A stretch of DNA of 64,000 nt, from the NCBI GenBank assembly GCA_009843525.1, contig VYDH01000028.1, forward strand, positions 1 through 64,000, given 5' to 3'. Made by a program: the position numbers and the translations under genes. Below are positions 44,301-51,062 of this stretch, one piece after another (the stretch's first letter is position 1; every line of letters starts with the position of its first letter). This stretch comes from Acidimicrobiales bacterium (GTDB taxonomy: Bacteria; Actinomycetota; Acidimicrobiia; Acidimicrobiales; Poriferisodalaceae). The notes under the pieces are model-generated. The model was not told where the DNA came from. It did no database searches and worked only from the letters and a program-made list of their open reading frames with translations.

Positions 44301-45034
44301 TGTACGACCCCGCACCCGACGAGCCCTTCGCCATGGAGATCGAATTCAAGATCACCAGCAGCGACATCCTCGCCATCAAGCAAGCCCGTCCCTGGGTCTT
44401 CAGCCCGTCCAATCAGACCGCCACCGGCCAGCCCACCATCACGGGCACGCCGCAGGAGGGTGAGACGCTCAGTGCGGACACCTCTGGGATCGGTGACGCC
44501 AATGGGCTCACCAACGTGCAGTTCAGCTACCAGTGGATACGCAGTGACGGCAGCACAGACACGGACATCGTCGGCGCCTCCGGCCAGACGCACACCCTGA
44601 CCCACGACGACGTGGGGAAGGCCATCAAGGTGCAGGTCAGCTTCACCGATGACGACGGGTTCTCCGAGACACTGACCAGCGCCGCGACGGCTGCGGTGGC
44701 CAATCCGGTCGAGACGCTGTGGTCGGCGGAGATGACGGTGGCGGACTATGGCAGCAGCAGCCTGGGCGCCTACAACGACGACACCCTGTTCTCGAACGTA
44801 ACGAGCAGCATCGGGCTCCAAGTCAAGTGGCTCTGGTACCTGGAGTCGGAGCGGAAGCTCTATCTGGCATTTCGGGCACCGGCTTCCGGCACAGGAGACT
44901 GGACACTGCATATCGACGATATGGCGCTTGACTTCCCGAGCGGGAATTCGAACTTCGTCTTCAGAAACGTCGACCTGTCCTGGACGGCCGGCCAAGTTGT
45001 CAACGTGAGCATCGTTCGACCAGAGCCGTCCTAA
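38306..45034 (+). CDS. Secreted multidomain protein with glucan-dikinase-like phosphohistidine and ATP-grasp domains
   Basis: This 2242-residue protein has a signal peptide (basic start, then AAVAVLVGAAAVLGPLASA). Next come a PPC-like beta domain (about 50-135), a beta module at about 170-300, an Ig-like stretch, two units of Cadherin-like sandwich plus five propeller-type repeats (424-764 and 765-1095), a third Cadherin-like domain (about 1096-1200), a Calx-beta-like domain (1203-1315) and an acidic DVDGDCVDDLTEL calcium-type loop (about 1400). From about 1440 the sequence changes: TLFFINSKTHLRHP, then TPLSHVNLRA with His1641, resembling the LSHVSVRA phosphohistidine site of glucan water dikinases. 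An ATP-grasp domain follows (about 1728-2033) with FGVKAANVAVLG, RSSTNNEDLPGFSGAGLYDS, YASLWNFRAFAE and ILAIKQARPWV, so the Lys, Arg, Glu, Gln and Arg nucleotide contacts of PPDK_N are present. An Ig-like domain and a repeat of the beta module end it. Function is unknown; an extracellular phosphotransfer or nucleotide-binding adhesin is inference. Confidence 0.85.
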   Translation: MRAHVRCGRGGSRCLRAAVAVLVGAAAVLGPLASAMGASPELQLRDVPEAIELGDLADEAKTVVNSSIDDAAGGVVRYGFELSSPQSVEVVLRLLSANLDVFLEDAQGEVLGSGTELGHSDERFTLTLAAGSYVVRLESAEPVRYRLKLKVTEPVGEPVGTRTDPGTKTDPGTESDPGAPADLVEAWTSVLDVGASDDGAGYSRWAQFGSLTPVQFDVDGSSYDVILLAELAGGLYLGLRRSLDTEFTLEIDGQQFVGSDSLVPAGLALRGTYWWPTNGVLSASLGSTADVSLSVGADTLPERGAAPPGAWFSDVPDTHDGSTSFTLELNFDEAGVEVTAGSMADALTVTGGSLGVVTEVSPAGKTWELTVTPDAAGDVTVSLNAPTDCVTAHAVCTADGRMLRNTAQAVVRGTADDDDPPASSADLSALTVDGVSVAGFSAGVTEYQFGVDASVAQVTVSGVADGDAAVAYSGTDADRLTDGHQLGLSEGRNVATVTVTAADGNTTKEYTVSINRGSEAPFGWSAGDDFDTLAAAGNKSADGLWSDGTTMWVSDDSYGNEKIFAYTLATKQRDPSKDIRVRQTGAFGDAHVRDIWSDGTTMWVANHFEAKLFAYTLAGGQRDPARDLNTDGAAGNESPMGLWSDGTTMWVSDLSSKKIFAYTLATKQRDPGKDIDTDGTANTGPVGLWSDGTTMWVADSFDAKLYAFTLATGQRDPDRDFDTLSGHGHTLPWAIWSDGATMWVSGFLNDKIFAYNMPGNADPGNADLSALTVDGVSVAGFSASDTAYQFGVGASVARVTVLGVADGDAAVVYSGTDADSVTDGHQVDLSEGRNNVRMTVTAADGRTRKGYTVSINRGSEAPYGWSAEDDFDTLAAADNRSVTGLWSDGTTMWVADDADGSERAYAYTLATKQRDPGKDIDLRKPSRDTHVRSIWSDGTTMWMGESFDNKLYAFTLADGQRDPGKDIDIGNQYPYGLWSDGTTMWVSDVHKQKIFAYTLADGQRDPGKDFDTLDPANARPAGLWSDGTTMWVANSWYDEKIFAYTLATKQRDPDRDFDTLSGHRQGPPRAIWSDGTTMWVASDYIDKLFAYNMPGNADLSALSLSAGTLTPAFGTATTSYTVSVGDSVSQVTVTAQAADAGNATVVFLDGNDVELPDADDHADGQQVDLALGDNTIKVKVTASDLVTTRVYTLTVHRGAVDDAANWAVSVGSASIAEEGETSTVVTVSTGGVTLTEAKTITLVLAGTATEVADYTVTAKTLTLAAGEVSAHATVTAVDDTDIDSDETIEITAMLDGAVIGVSQTITIADNDEGTSGLCSPVFDPTPTAVEVMAVPIVVASNIGEYFVLYVNHEEDGVVVETPVAVIRGEPSTTTLAENVAALPPERYRVEKYLITDPADVDGDCVDDLTELDSLGTMSPVNPAPAIGLTDGAAAVPDQPTFETLAYNEQYLKFVLLGMDTGSPTLFFINSKTHLRHPIALFLNAIGHLEADLPWAVPGEIVYDPALEAPDGSTGVYYWWLNRYDNRYSTDLLERIHTLLAAGMPLLDDNLALHIPNYRLASYQSELPLLRQSRIPLMFDEDIHPGSSFLSMNPAVGYGQLRVIEQGERPNPRDIAIYEALPNELPRVAGIITTVPQTPLSHVNLRAVQDAVPNAFISDALDDSTVDGDIIDGLLDSYVRYEVTESGWSVRAATPAEVDAHYAALRPATAQTPQRDLSVTAITPLSAVGFEDWDAFGVKAANVAVLGTLGFPPGTVPEGFAVPFYFYDEFMKHNGFYDDIEEMLADESFQTDFDVQEDMLKDLRKAIKKGQTPAWITDALTAMHATYPVGRSLRYRSSTNNEDLPGFSGAGLYDSKTQDPDETEEDGIDKSLKGVYASLWNFRAFAEREFHRIDHLATAMGVLVHPNYTDELANGVAVSFDPVSGFDGYYYVNTQLGEDLVTNPDAYSEPEEILLHPSGNQIEILATSNQVEPGELLLTDAQLRQLGGHLEVIHDHFKALYDPAPDEPFAMEIEFKITSSDILAIKQARPWVFSPSNQTATGQPTITGTPQEGETLSADTSGIGDANGLTNVQFSYQWIRSDGSTDTDIVGASGQTHTLTHDDVGKAIKVQVSFTDDDGFSETLTSAATAAVANPVETLWSAEMTVADYGSSSLGAYNDDTLFSNVTSSIGLQVKWLWYLESERKLYLAFRAPASGTGDWTLHIDDMALDFPSGNSNFVFRNVDLSWTAGQVVNVSIVRPEPS
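39932..40576 (+). repeat. First array of five WSDGTTMWV repeats
   Basis: Repeats begin at 39932, 40085, 40226, 40364 and 40505. Each encodes a Trp-Ser-Asp-Gly-(Thr/Ala)-Thr-Met-Trp-Val core and a K-I/L-F/Y-AYTLA-x2-QRDP tail, spaced 138-153 bases. The pattern suggests blades of a beta-propeller. Confidence 0.9.
40955..41590 (+). repeat. Second array of five WSDGTTMWV repeats
   Basis: Repeats begin at 40955, 41102, 41231, 41369 and 41513 with the same core as the first array. The last repeat of each array ends in AYNMPGNAD and leads into a Cadherin-like domain. Confidence 0.9.
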
Positions 45035-45175
45035 GGCGCGTGTCACAGCGGGCAGCGAGCCAGTCCATCTGTTTGAGGTGGGTCCCTGACCTGCGTCCGC
45101 GCGAGCCGGCCGCACCCGCGTGCGGCACTGTGGACCTGAAATGCGCACAGGCGGCGTGCCAGAATTCGCGGCGCT

Positions 45176-46378
45176 ATGGGCGACAGCAGTGGGGACACCG
45201 CCGACCAGCGGCCGCTTGACGGCATCCGGGTGCTGGACTTCACGCGGGTGGTGGCTGGGCCGCTGGCCACCCGGATGATGGCCGATATGGGGGCCGAGGT
45301 CATCAAGATCGAGCCGGTGGACGGCGACTTGAGCCGCACCTTTCCGCCCTATGTGCCGGGCGACGTGAACCCGTATTTCTCCCAGCAGAACGCCGGCAAG
45401 CGCTTCTGTTCGATCGATCTGCGGGCACCCGGCGCGCCTGAGCTCGTGCGAGAGATCGCCGGCCGGTGCGATGCCGTCGTGGAGAACTACCGGCCCGGTG
45501 TCATGGCCAGGTTCGGGCTCGGGCCCGACGAGATGTGCGCCGCGCACCCTGCGCTCGTGTACTGCTCGGTCACAGGATTCGGCCAGACCGGGCCGTGGGC
45601 CGACAAGCGGGCATACGCACCTGTTGGCCACATGGAGTCGGGCTACATCGACTACGCCGTCCGCGAGACCGGCGCCCGACCTGAGAACCCGCCGCTGGTG
45701 GTGGGCGACATCGTGACGGCCATGTCGGCGGCCGCCACTGTCAACGCCATGCTGGTCAAGGCGGCCCGAACGGGCCGGGGCGGCCACATCGACGTGTGCA
45801 TGGTGGAAGCGATGGTGTACATCCAGGAGTGGTCGGCGCTGGAGCTGGCAGGCGGCTGGACCGAGCCCAACGCCGGCCTCGCCCACGAATGCCCGATCCT
45901 GGTGCTGCCCGACGGACGGGTGTGGGCAATCGCCGGCAACCCCGCAGCGTGGTTCGACGACCTGCTCAAGGCAATGGGCCGACCTGAGCTGGCTGACGAT
46001 CCTCGATTCGCCACACCTGCAGCACGCATGGCCAACCGTTACGAGCTGTACGACGAGATGACCCAGTGGGCGGCGGGCTTCGCCGACGTGGACGACTTCC
46101 GGCGAGCCATCGAAGCCGGCACGCCGTTCAGCGTGGCCGAGATGCGCTCCCTCGCCGAGCTGGCGGAGACCGACTGGGCCGCGCATCGCGGGCTGCTGGC
46201 CGACACCGCTTCGGGCTTCGCCGTGCCCGCACGTCCGGCGCTCGGCTCAGGCATCGGCACCAACGGCCATGTCGCGGCCCGCGGAGCCGACAATCGTGAC
46301 GTCATCGGCGGGCTGCTCGGCTACGGCGACCACCGGCTTGATGAACTCGAATCTGCCGGCGTGCTGGTCACCGCCTGA
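45176..46378 (+). CDS. CaiB/BaiF family CoA-transferase
   Basis: This 400-residue class III CoA-transferase shows DGIRVLDFTRVVAGPLATRM, AEVIKIEPVDGDLSRTFPP, NAGKRFCSIDLRAPG, ENYRPGVMARFGLGPDEM, SVTGFGQTGPWADK and HIDVCMVEAMVYIQEW; the catalytic aspartate is expected in PLVVGDIVTAMSAA. It is the third such enzyme in the window and the closest in pattern to the one at 20506-21750. No ribosome-binding site is obvious before the ATG. Substrate unknown. Confidence 0.88.
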   Translation: MGDSSGDTADQRPLDGIRVLDFTRVVAGPLATRMMADMGAEVIKIEPVDGDLSRTFPPYVPGDVNPYFSQQNAGKRFCSIDLRAPGAPELVREIAGRCDAVVENYRPGVMARFGLGPDEMCAAHPALVYCSVTGFGQTGPWADKRAYAPVGHMESGYIDYAVRETGARPENPPLVVGDIVTAMSAAATVNAMLVKAARTGRGGHIDVCMVEAMVYIQEWSALELAGGWTEPNAGLAHECPILVLPDGRVWAIAGNPAAWFDDLLKAMGRPELADDPRFATPAARMANRYELYDEMTQWAAGFADVDDFRRAIEAGTPFSVAEMRSLAELAETDWAAHRGLLADTASGFAVPARPALGSGIGTNGHVAARGADNRDVIGGLLGYGDHRLDELESAGVLVTA

Positions 46379-46493
46379 GTTCGCCTGAGCCAGCAGCCGG
46401 CGACTCGCAGTCGTTCGGCCCATGCGAGTGCCTCGCGGCAAGCGCAGGATCTGTGGACGATGGGCCCTCGCGAGCGCCCGTGAGCACTCCGAT

Positions 46494-46499
46494 TAGCTT
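46494..46499 (+). promoter_or_regulatory. -10 element, leaderless start of pfkA
   Basis: TAGCTT lies six bases before the GTG at 46506. Confidence 0.45.
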
Positions 46500-46505
46500 G
46501 AGCCC

Positions 46506-47573
46506 GTGCGAATCGGCGTACTCACCGGAGGGGGCGACTGCGCAGGCCTGAACGCGGCGATCCGGGGGGTCGTGCGGGCGGCCGGCCACGAGCTGGACCG
46601 CAGCGTCATCGGCTACCGACGCGGCTGGAACGGCGTGCTTGACGGAGACAGCGTGAAGCTCGATTCCGAGGCGATGCGGGGTGCGCTGCCTCGCGGCGGC
46701 ACGATGCTCGGCACCTCTCGCAGCAGCCGTCGCCTCGAGACCGAGGGGGCAGCGCCGCTGATAGCGCAGCTCGAGCGCGACGGCGTGGACGCGCTGGTGA
46801 CAATCGGCGGCGACGGCACGCTGATCACCGCCGGACGGCTCTCCGACGCCGGATTCCCGGTGATCGCAGTGCCCAAGACGATCGACAACGACGTACAGGG
46901 CACCGATGTCTGCATCGGCTTCGACACGGCGCTGGGCGTGGCCACCGAGGCGGTCGATCGGCTCCATACCACCGCCGAGTCGCACAACCGGATCATGGTG
47001 CTCGAGGTGATGGGTCGCCAAGCCGGCCACATAGCGGCCGGTGCGGGCATCGCTGGGGGCGCCGCCGCCATCCTCGTGCCCGAAGCGCCGTTCAACATCG
47101 ACGGCATCGCCGAACGTCTCGTTGCACGGCATCACCGCGACCGCAATGCGTCCATCGTGGTGGTCGCCGAGGGCGCGGTTCCCGACAGCAGCGTCGAGGC
47201 GCCGGACACCGGCACCGACGAGTGGGGCAACCGGATCCTCGACGGCATGGGGCAATTCGTGGGCGATCTGCTGGCGGAGCGCACGGGCTACGACACGCGC
47301 ACGACGGTGCTGGGGTACATCCAGCGCGGCGGGCCGCCGACGCCGGCCGACCGGTTGCTCGGCAGCCGGCTCGGGGCCCGAGCGGTCGAGGTGCTCATGG
47401 AGGGCACATCGGGATGCATGGTCGGCGTGCACTCGACGGGCATCGCCCTGCAACCGCTCGCCGAGGTCGCGGGCCGCACCCGTTATCTCAGCGAGGACCA
47501 GTTGGAGCTGCTGGACCTGATCTCCACTGCGCCGGTGCTGACACCACTGCGCACCTCGCGGCGGTGGTTCTGA
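46506..47573 (+). CDS. pfkA: 6-phosphofructokinase, group III ATP-type
   Basis: This 355-residue enzyme phosphorylates fructose 6-phosphate. It opens with RIGVLTGGGDCAGLNAAIRG; the phosphoryl-donor site is TIGGDGTLITA and the catalytic loop is PKTIDNDVQGTD. Glycine in GGDG at the position that is aspartate in pyrophosphate enzymes indicates ATP use, while lysine in PKTIDND marks the mixed-substrate group III found in actinobacteria. MGRQAGHIAAGAGIAGGA and GYIQRGGPPTPADRLLGSRLG complete the fold. The GTG start has a -10 element at leaderless distance. Confidence 0.92.
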   Translation: MRIGVLTGGGDCAGLNAAIRGVVRAAGHELDRSVIGYRRGWNGVLDGDSVKLDSEAMRGALPRGGTMLGTSRSSRRLETEGAAPLIAQLERDGVDALVTIGGDGTLITAGRLSDAGFPVIAVPKTIDNDVQGTDVCIGFDTALGVATEAVDRLHTTAESHNRIMVLEVMGRQAGHIAAGAGIAGGAAAILVPEAPFNIDGIAERLVARHHRDRNASIVVVAEGAVPDSSVEAPDTGTDEWGNRILDGMGQFVGDLLAERTGYDTRTTVLGYIQRGGPPTPADRLLGSRLGARAVEVLMEGTSGCMVGVHSTGIALQPLAEVAGRTRYLSEDQLELLDLISTAPVLTPLRTSRRWF

Positions 47574-47608
47574 GGCTGCCGACCGGCGCCGCACGCTGAG
47601 CCGCACGG

Positions 47609-47614
47609 TAAGGT
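47609..47614 (+). promoter_or_regulatory. -10 element for the TPP-riboswitch transcript
   Basis: TAAGGT lies about a dozen bases before the first paired bases of the riboswitch, fitting initiation near 47621. Confidence 0.45.
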
Positions 47615-47626
47615 GACCGCGACAAC

Positions 47627-47716
47627 ACATACCGGGGAGCCCATGGGGCTGAGAGGGCGACAGCAGTGCCGTCGCCGACCCGAGAACCTGATCTGGGTAA
47701 TGCCAGCGGAGGAAGC
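47627..47716 (+). promoter_or_regulatory. TPP (THI-box) riboswitch
   Basis: The conserved core is present: ACCGGGGAGCCC, GGGGCTGAGAGGG, a variable P3 hairpin (GGCGACAGCAGTGCCGTCGCC), then ACCTGATCTGGGTAATGCC and AGCGGAGGAAGC. The GAGGAAG ribosome-binding site of the next gene lies inside the 3' end of the aptamer, so thiamine pyrophosphate binding should block translation initiation. Confidence 0.95.
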
Positions 47717-47718
47717 AC

Positions 47719-48849
47719 ATGACCGCCCACCGAGTGCGCAAGCCGTACCGCCTCGCTGTTGCCATTGCGGCGACGATGCTGCTCATTGCAGCTTGTGGCA
47801 GCGACGACGTCCCCGAGACCGATATTCCAGCTCCGCCTCCCGAGACCGAATCCCCGGCGGAGGAAGCGGCGGCCCCGGCGACCACCACCGAGCCGTCGAT
47901 CGAGGGCACGACCGTGACGCTGATCACCCATGACTCGTTCAACCTGTCCGACGGGACACTCGAGGAATTCACCGCGCAGACGGGCGTGACGGTGGAACTG
48001 CTCGAAGTCGGCGACGCCGGCACGCTCGTCGCAGAGGCAATCCTCACCAAGGGCGCGCCGCTGGGCGATGTTCTGTTCGGCATCGACAACACGTTCCTCC
48101 AACGCGGCCTCGACGCCGGCATCTTCGAGCGGTACGAATCGCCCGCGCTCGCCGGCGTGCCCGAGGATCTGCAGATCGATTCGCGCCATCGCGTTACCCC
48201 GGTGGACTACGGCGACGTGTGCGTGAACTACTGGAAGGACGCGGTGCCGTGGGAGCCCGTGACCCTCGACGAGCTGACCTTCCCTGAATTCGCCGACCAA
48301 CTGGTCGTGCAGCATCCCGAGACCTCGTCGCCGGGCCTGGCTTTCCTGCTCGCCACCATTGCCGCCTTCGGCGATGGGTGGGAGCTGTACTGGGAGGACT
48401 TGCGGGCAAATGGCGTCACGGTCACCGCCGGCTGGGAGGACGCTTACTACGGCGAGTTCATCTCCGGCGGTGGCGAACGATCAATGGTCGTGTCGTACGC
48501 CTCCAGCCCGCCGGCCGAGGTGATCTACGCCGATCCGCCGATCGACACAGCCCCCACCGGCGTCATCACCGAGTCGTGCTACCGCCAGATCGAATTCGCG
48601 GGCATCTTGACGGGCACCGACAACGAGGCCGGAGCGCGTGCGCTCATCGACTTCATGCTGAGCGAGACATGGCAGAACGACGTTCCGCTCAACATGTTCG
48701 TCTACCCCGTCATCGAAAGCGCGACCCTCCCGCCTGAGTTTGTCGAACACACCGCAGTGCCCCCGCATCCGCTGATGCTCGACCCGGCGGAGATCGAGGC
48801 CAACCGCGACACCTGGACCGAGCGGTGGGTGGAGATCGTGCTGCGCTGA
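47719..48849 (+). CDS. thiB: Thiamine-type ABC transporter substrate-binding lipoprotein
   Basis: This 376-residue lipoprotein has a signal peptide ending in the lipobox LIAACGS (Cys about 26) and a Pro/Glu/Thr-rich tether to about residue 60. The binding domain resembles ThiB: VTLITHDSFNLSDGTLEEF, KGAPLGDVLFGIDNTFLQRGLDAG, VDYGDVCVNYWKD, SSPGLAFLLATIAAFG and GWEDAYYGEFISGGGERSMVVSYASSP. The TPP riboswitch directly upstream supports a role in thiamine uptake. The permease gene follows after 28 bases. Confidence 0.93.
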   Translation: MTAHRVRKPYRLAVAIAATMLLIAACGSDDVPETDIPAPPPETESPAEEAAAPATTTEPSIEGTTVTLITHDSFNLSDGTLEEFTAQTGVTVELLEVGDAGTLVAEAILTKGAPLGDVLFGIDNTFLQRGLDAGIFERYESPALAGVPEDLQIDSRHRVTPVDYGDVCVNYWKDAVPWEPVTLDELTFPEFADQLVVQHPETSSPGLAFLLATIAAFGDGWELYWEDLRANGVTVTAGWEDAYYGEFISGGGERSMVVSYASSPPAEVIYADPPIDTAPTGVITESCYRQIEFAGILTGTDNEAGARALIDFMLSETWQNDVPLNMFVYPVIESATLPPEFVEHTAVPPHPLMLDPAEIEANRDTWTERWVEIVLR

Positions 48850-48877
48850 GCCCGCTGCCCGCCCACTGGCAGAGCCG

Positions 48878-50536
48878 ATGGGCAGTGTGACGGTGGCCCG
48901 GCCGCCGTGGCAGCGCCAGGTGGCGGCAGTGCTCGGCTGGGCACTTGCCGCCGCTGCTCCGCTCGCGTTCCTGGCGGTGTTCTTCGCCTACCCGGTGCTC
49001 ACCGTGGTGGCAGACGGGCTCAACAGCCTCGGCGACCTCCTGGGGCGCTCGTCGATTCGCGGGGTGATGTGGTTCACGGTCTGGCAGGCCGTCGCGTCGA
49101 CGGCGCTCACCCTTGCCGTCGGCATTCCGGCGGCGGCAGCGCTGGCCCACCTGCGACCGAGGACGCGGCGGATCGTTCGCGCCGTCATCACCGTTCCGTT
49201 CGTGCTGCCGACGGTGGTCGTGGCTGGTGCCTTCGAAGCAGTCTTCGATCGCTTCGGTCTCGACGGCGGCACCTTGTCGCTGCACCACACCGTATGGGCG
49301 ATCCTGCTGGCGCACGTCTTCTTCAACTACGCCGTGGTGGTGCGGACGGTGGGCTCGTGGTGGGCCGGCCTGGACGGTCGCAACGCAGATGCGGCGGCGG
49401 TGCTCGGCGCGACGCCGGTGCGCGCGTTCCGCTATGTGACCTGGCCGCTGTTGCGGCCTGCGGTCGCGGCCTCAGCGGCTGTCACGTTCCTGTTCTCGTT
49501 CACGTCGTTCGGGGTGATCCTGATTCTCGGCGGCCCGACACGCGCCACGGTCGAGACCGAGATCTACCGGTACGCCATCACGCGGCTCGACTTCTCGACG
49601 GCCGCCGCGCTGGCGCTCTGCCAGCTCGTTGCCGTTGCGGCTCTGGTCGCACTGGCAGGTGTGGCCGAGCGGCGCCGAGCGGTGGCTCGGCGGGCGCCCG
49701 GACGTACGGCACCCCGTCCGCGGCGCGGCGTGATCGCTGTCAATGCCGCAGTGGCCGTGATGCTGCTGGGCGTGCCGATCATCACGCTGGTGGAGCGGTC
49801 ATTCGCGACCGGCGGCGGGTATGGAGTGGCCAACTTCGCCGCGCTGGCCGATCGCGTGCAGATGCTGCCGACAACCGCGCTCGCAGCGCTGCGCCACTCT
49901 CTGGGATTCGCCGTGCTGGCGACATTGATTGCCACCGGTATCGGCGCATTGGCGTCGTTCGTGGTGGTGGGGGGCCGGGCACACGCCGCGGCGGCGGTCC
50001 GCGCGAGCTGGCTCCGGCGACTCTTCGATGTCGGGTTGACCTTGCCGCTCGGCGTGTCCGCCGTGACCGTGGGGTTCGGGATGCTGTTGGCGCTCGACAC
50101 GCCTCCGCTCGAATTCCGTACGGCGTGGTGGATCATTCCTGTCGCGCACGCCCTGGTCGGGATGCCGTTCGTCGTCCGAACGCTGGTGCCGACGCTGCGT
50201 TCAATCGACGACCGGCTGCGGGAAGCGGCATCGGTGCTAGGTGCCTCGCCGTTGCGCACCCGTCGCGAGGTCGACGTTCCGATCGCCTCACGGGCTGTTG
50301 CGGTGGGTGCGGCATTCGCCTTCGCCGTATCACTCGGCGAGTTCGGTGCGACGGCGTTCCTGCCTCGGCGGCCCGACACGCTGACCGCGCCGCTCGCGCT
50401 ATTCCGGTTGCTTGGCACGCCCGGAGAGACATTGCAGGGTCAAGCCATGGCGCTCGCCGTCGTACTCATGGCTGCGACGGCTGCGTCGGTGCTGGTGATC
50501 GAAGGCTTGCGCCGCACCGACGAGTCGCTGTTCTAG
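48878..50536 (+). CDS. thiP: Thiamine-type ABC transporter permease, two-domain
   Basis: This 552-residue membrane protein is a fused dimer of binding-protein-dependent permease domains with about twelve helices. Both halves have an EAA-type coupling loop: ADAAAVLGATPVRAFRYVTWP in the first and REAASVLGASPLRTRREVDVP in the second. This layout is that of ThiP. The matching ATPase gene (thiQ) is not downstream: the next gene is on the other strand. The transporter must borrow an ATPase encoded elsewhere. Confidence 0.9.
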   Translation: MGSVTVARPPWQRQVAAVLGWALAAAAPLAFLAVFFAYPVLTVVADGLNSLGDLLGRSSIRGVMWFTVWQAVASTALTLAVGIPAAAALAHLRPRTRRIVRAVITVPFVLPTVVVAGAFEAVFDRFGLDGGTLSLHHTVWAILLAHVFFNYAVVVRTVGSWWAGLDGRNADAAAVLGATPVRAFRYVTWPLLRPAVAASAAVTFLFSFTSFGVILILGGPTRATVETEIYRYAITRLDFSTAAALALCQLVAVAALVALAGVAERRRAVARRAPGRTAPRPRRGVIAVNAAVAVMLLGVPIITLVERSFATGGGYGVANFAALADRVQMLPTTALAALRHSLGFAVLATLIATGIGALASFVVVGGRAHAAAAVRASWLRRLFDVGLTLPLGVSAVTVGFGMLLALDTPPLEFRTAWWIIPVAHALVGMPFVVRTLVPTLRSIDDRLREAASVLGASPLRTRREVDVPIASRAVAVGAAFAFAVSLGEFGATAFLPRRPDTLTAPLALFRLLGTPGETLQGQAMALAVVLMAATAASVLVIEGLRRTDESLF

Positions 50537-50551
50537 GCGTCCTTGGCGGGG

Positions 50552-50938
50552 CTAGGAGGACTTCCAGAGGCGATGCCCTTCGATCCACAACAGCACGGGC
50601 ATCGTGGTGTCGATGATGTGCCAAATGGTGCCATTGCCCCCGTGCGCCCATGTCGCCGAGAACCAGTTGGGCACGAAGGCGATGGTCATGACGACCGTGG
50701 CCACGAACATGGCTCGGGCGTTGCGATCGTGCGGATTCGCTGCTCGGCGCTGCCATGTCGTGAGCAGCGCCGCCACCAGTGCCGCCGCCATGAACCAGTT
50801 CAAGACGAGCCATACATCGAGGTTTGCCGGATCGTCGGGACTCTCGCCGGGTCCGTAGAAGGGGTAGACGAAGAAGTTGACCACCACCGCGGCGGCAACC
50901 AGCTTGAGATAGATCGCTACGGGCTTGGCCAGAGTCAT
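50552..50938 (-). CDS. Hypothetical four-helix membrane protein
   Basis: This 128-residue protein has about four hydrophobic segments (LVAAAVVVNFFVYPF, VWLVLNWFMAAALVAALL, FVATVVMTIAFVPNWF and IIDTTMPVLLWIEG). No family with known function is recognised. The ATG at 50938 is used because GGGAGG lies at good distance upstream; a longer frame from 51016 lacks support. It is convergent with thiP (gap 15 bases). Confidence 0.65.
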   Translation of the reverse strand: MTLAKPVAIYLKLVAAAVVVNFFVYPFYGPGESPDDPANLDVWLVLNWFMAAALVAALLTTWQRRAANPHDRNARAMFVATVVMTIAFVPNWFSATWAHGGNGTIWHIIDTTMPVLLWIEGHRLWKSS

Positions 50939-51062
50939 GCAACGAGCCTCCCTTGGCTCTCGACGGGCAGCGACGGCAGGGTCGCCGATGACCTTGCGAC
51001 CAGAATAGGAAGCCATCCGCGCCGGACATCGGATTGTTCACCGTTCCATGAACGTGCTCGCA

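Noticed and set aside
44234-46186. 650-codon minus-strand frame
   Set aside because: It is antisense to the end of the giant gene and a typical CoA-transferase, and shows no domain.
46506-47573. Pyrophosphate-dependent phosphofructokinase
   Set aside because: The donor-site motif is GGDGT rather than GGDD, which indicates ATP despite the lysine in PKTIDND.
48907-50616. 569-codon plus-strand frame
   Set aside because: It is the shifted frame of thiP and lacks membrane segments.
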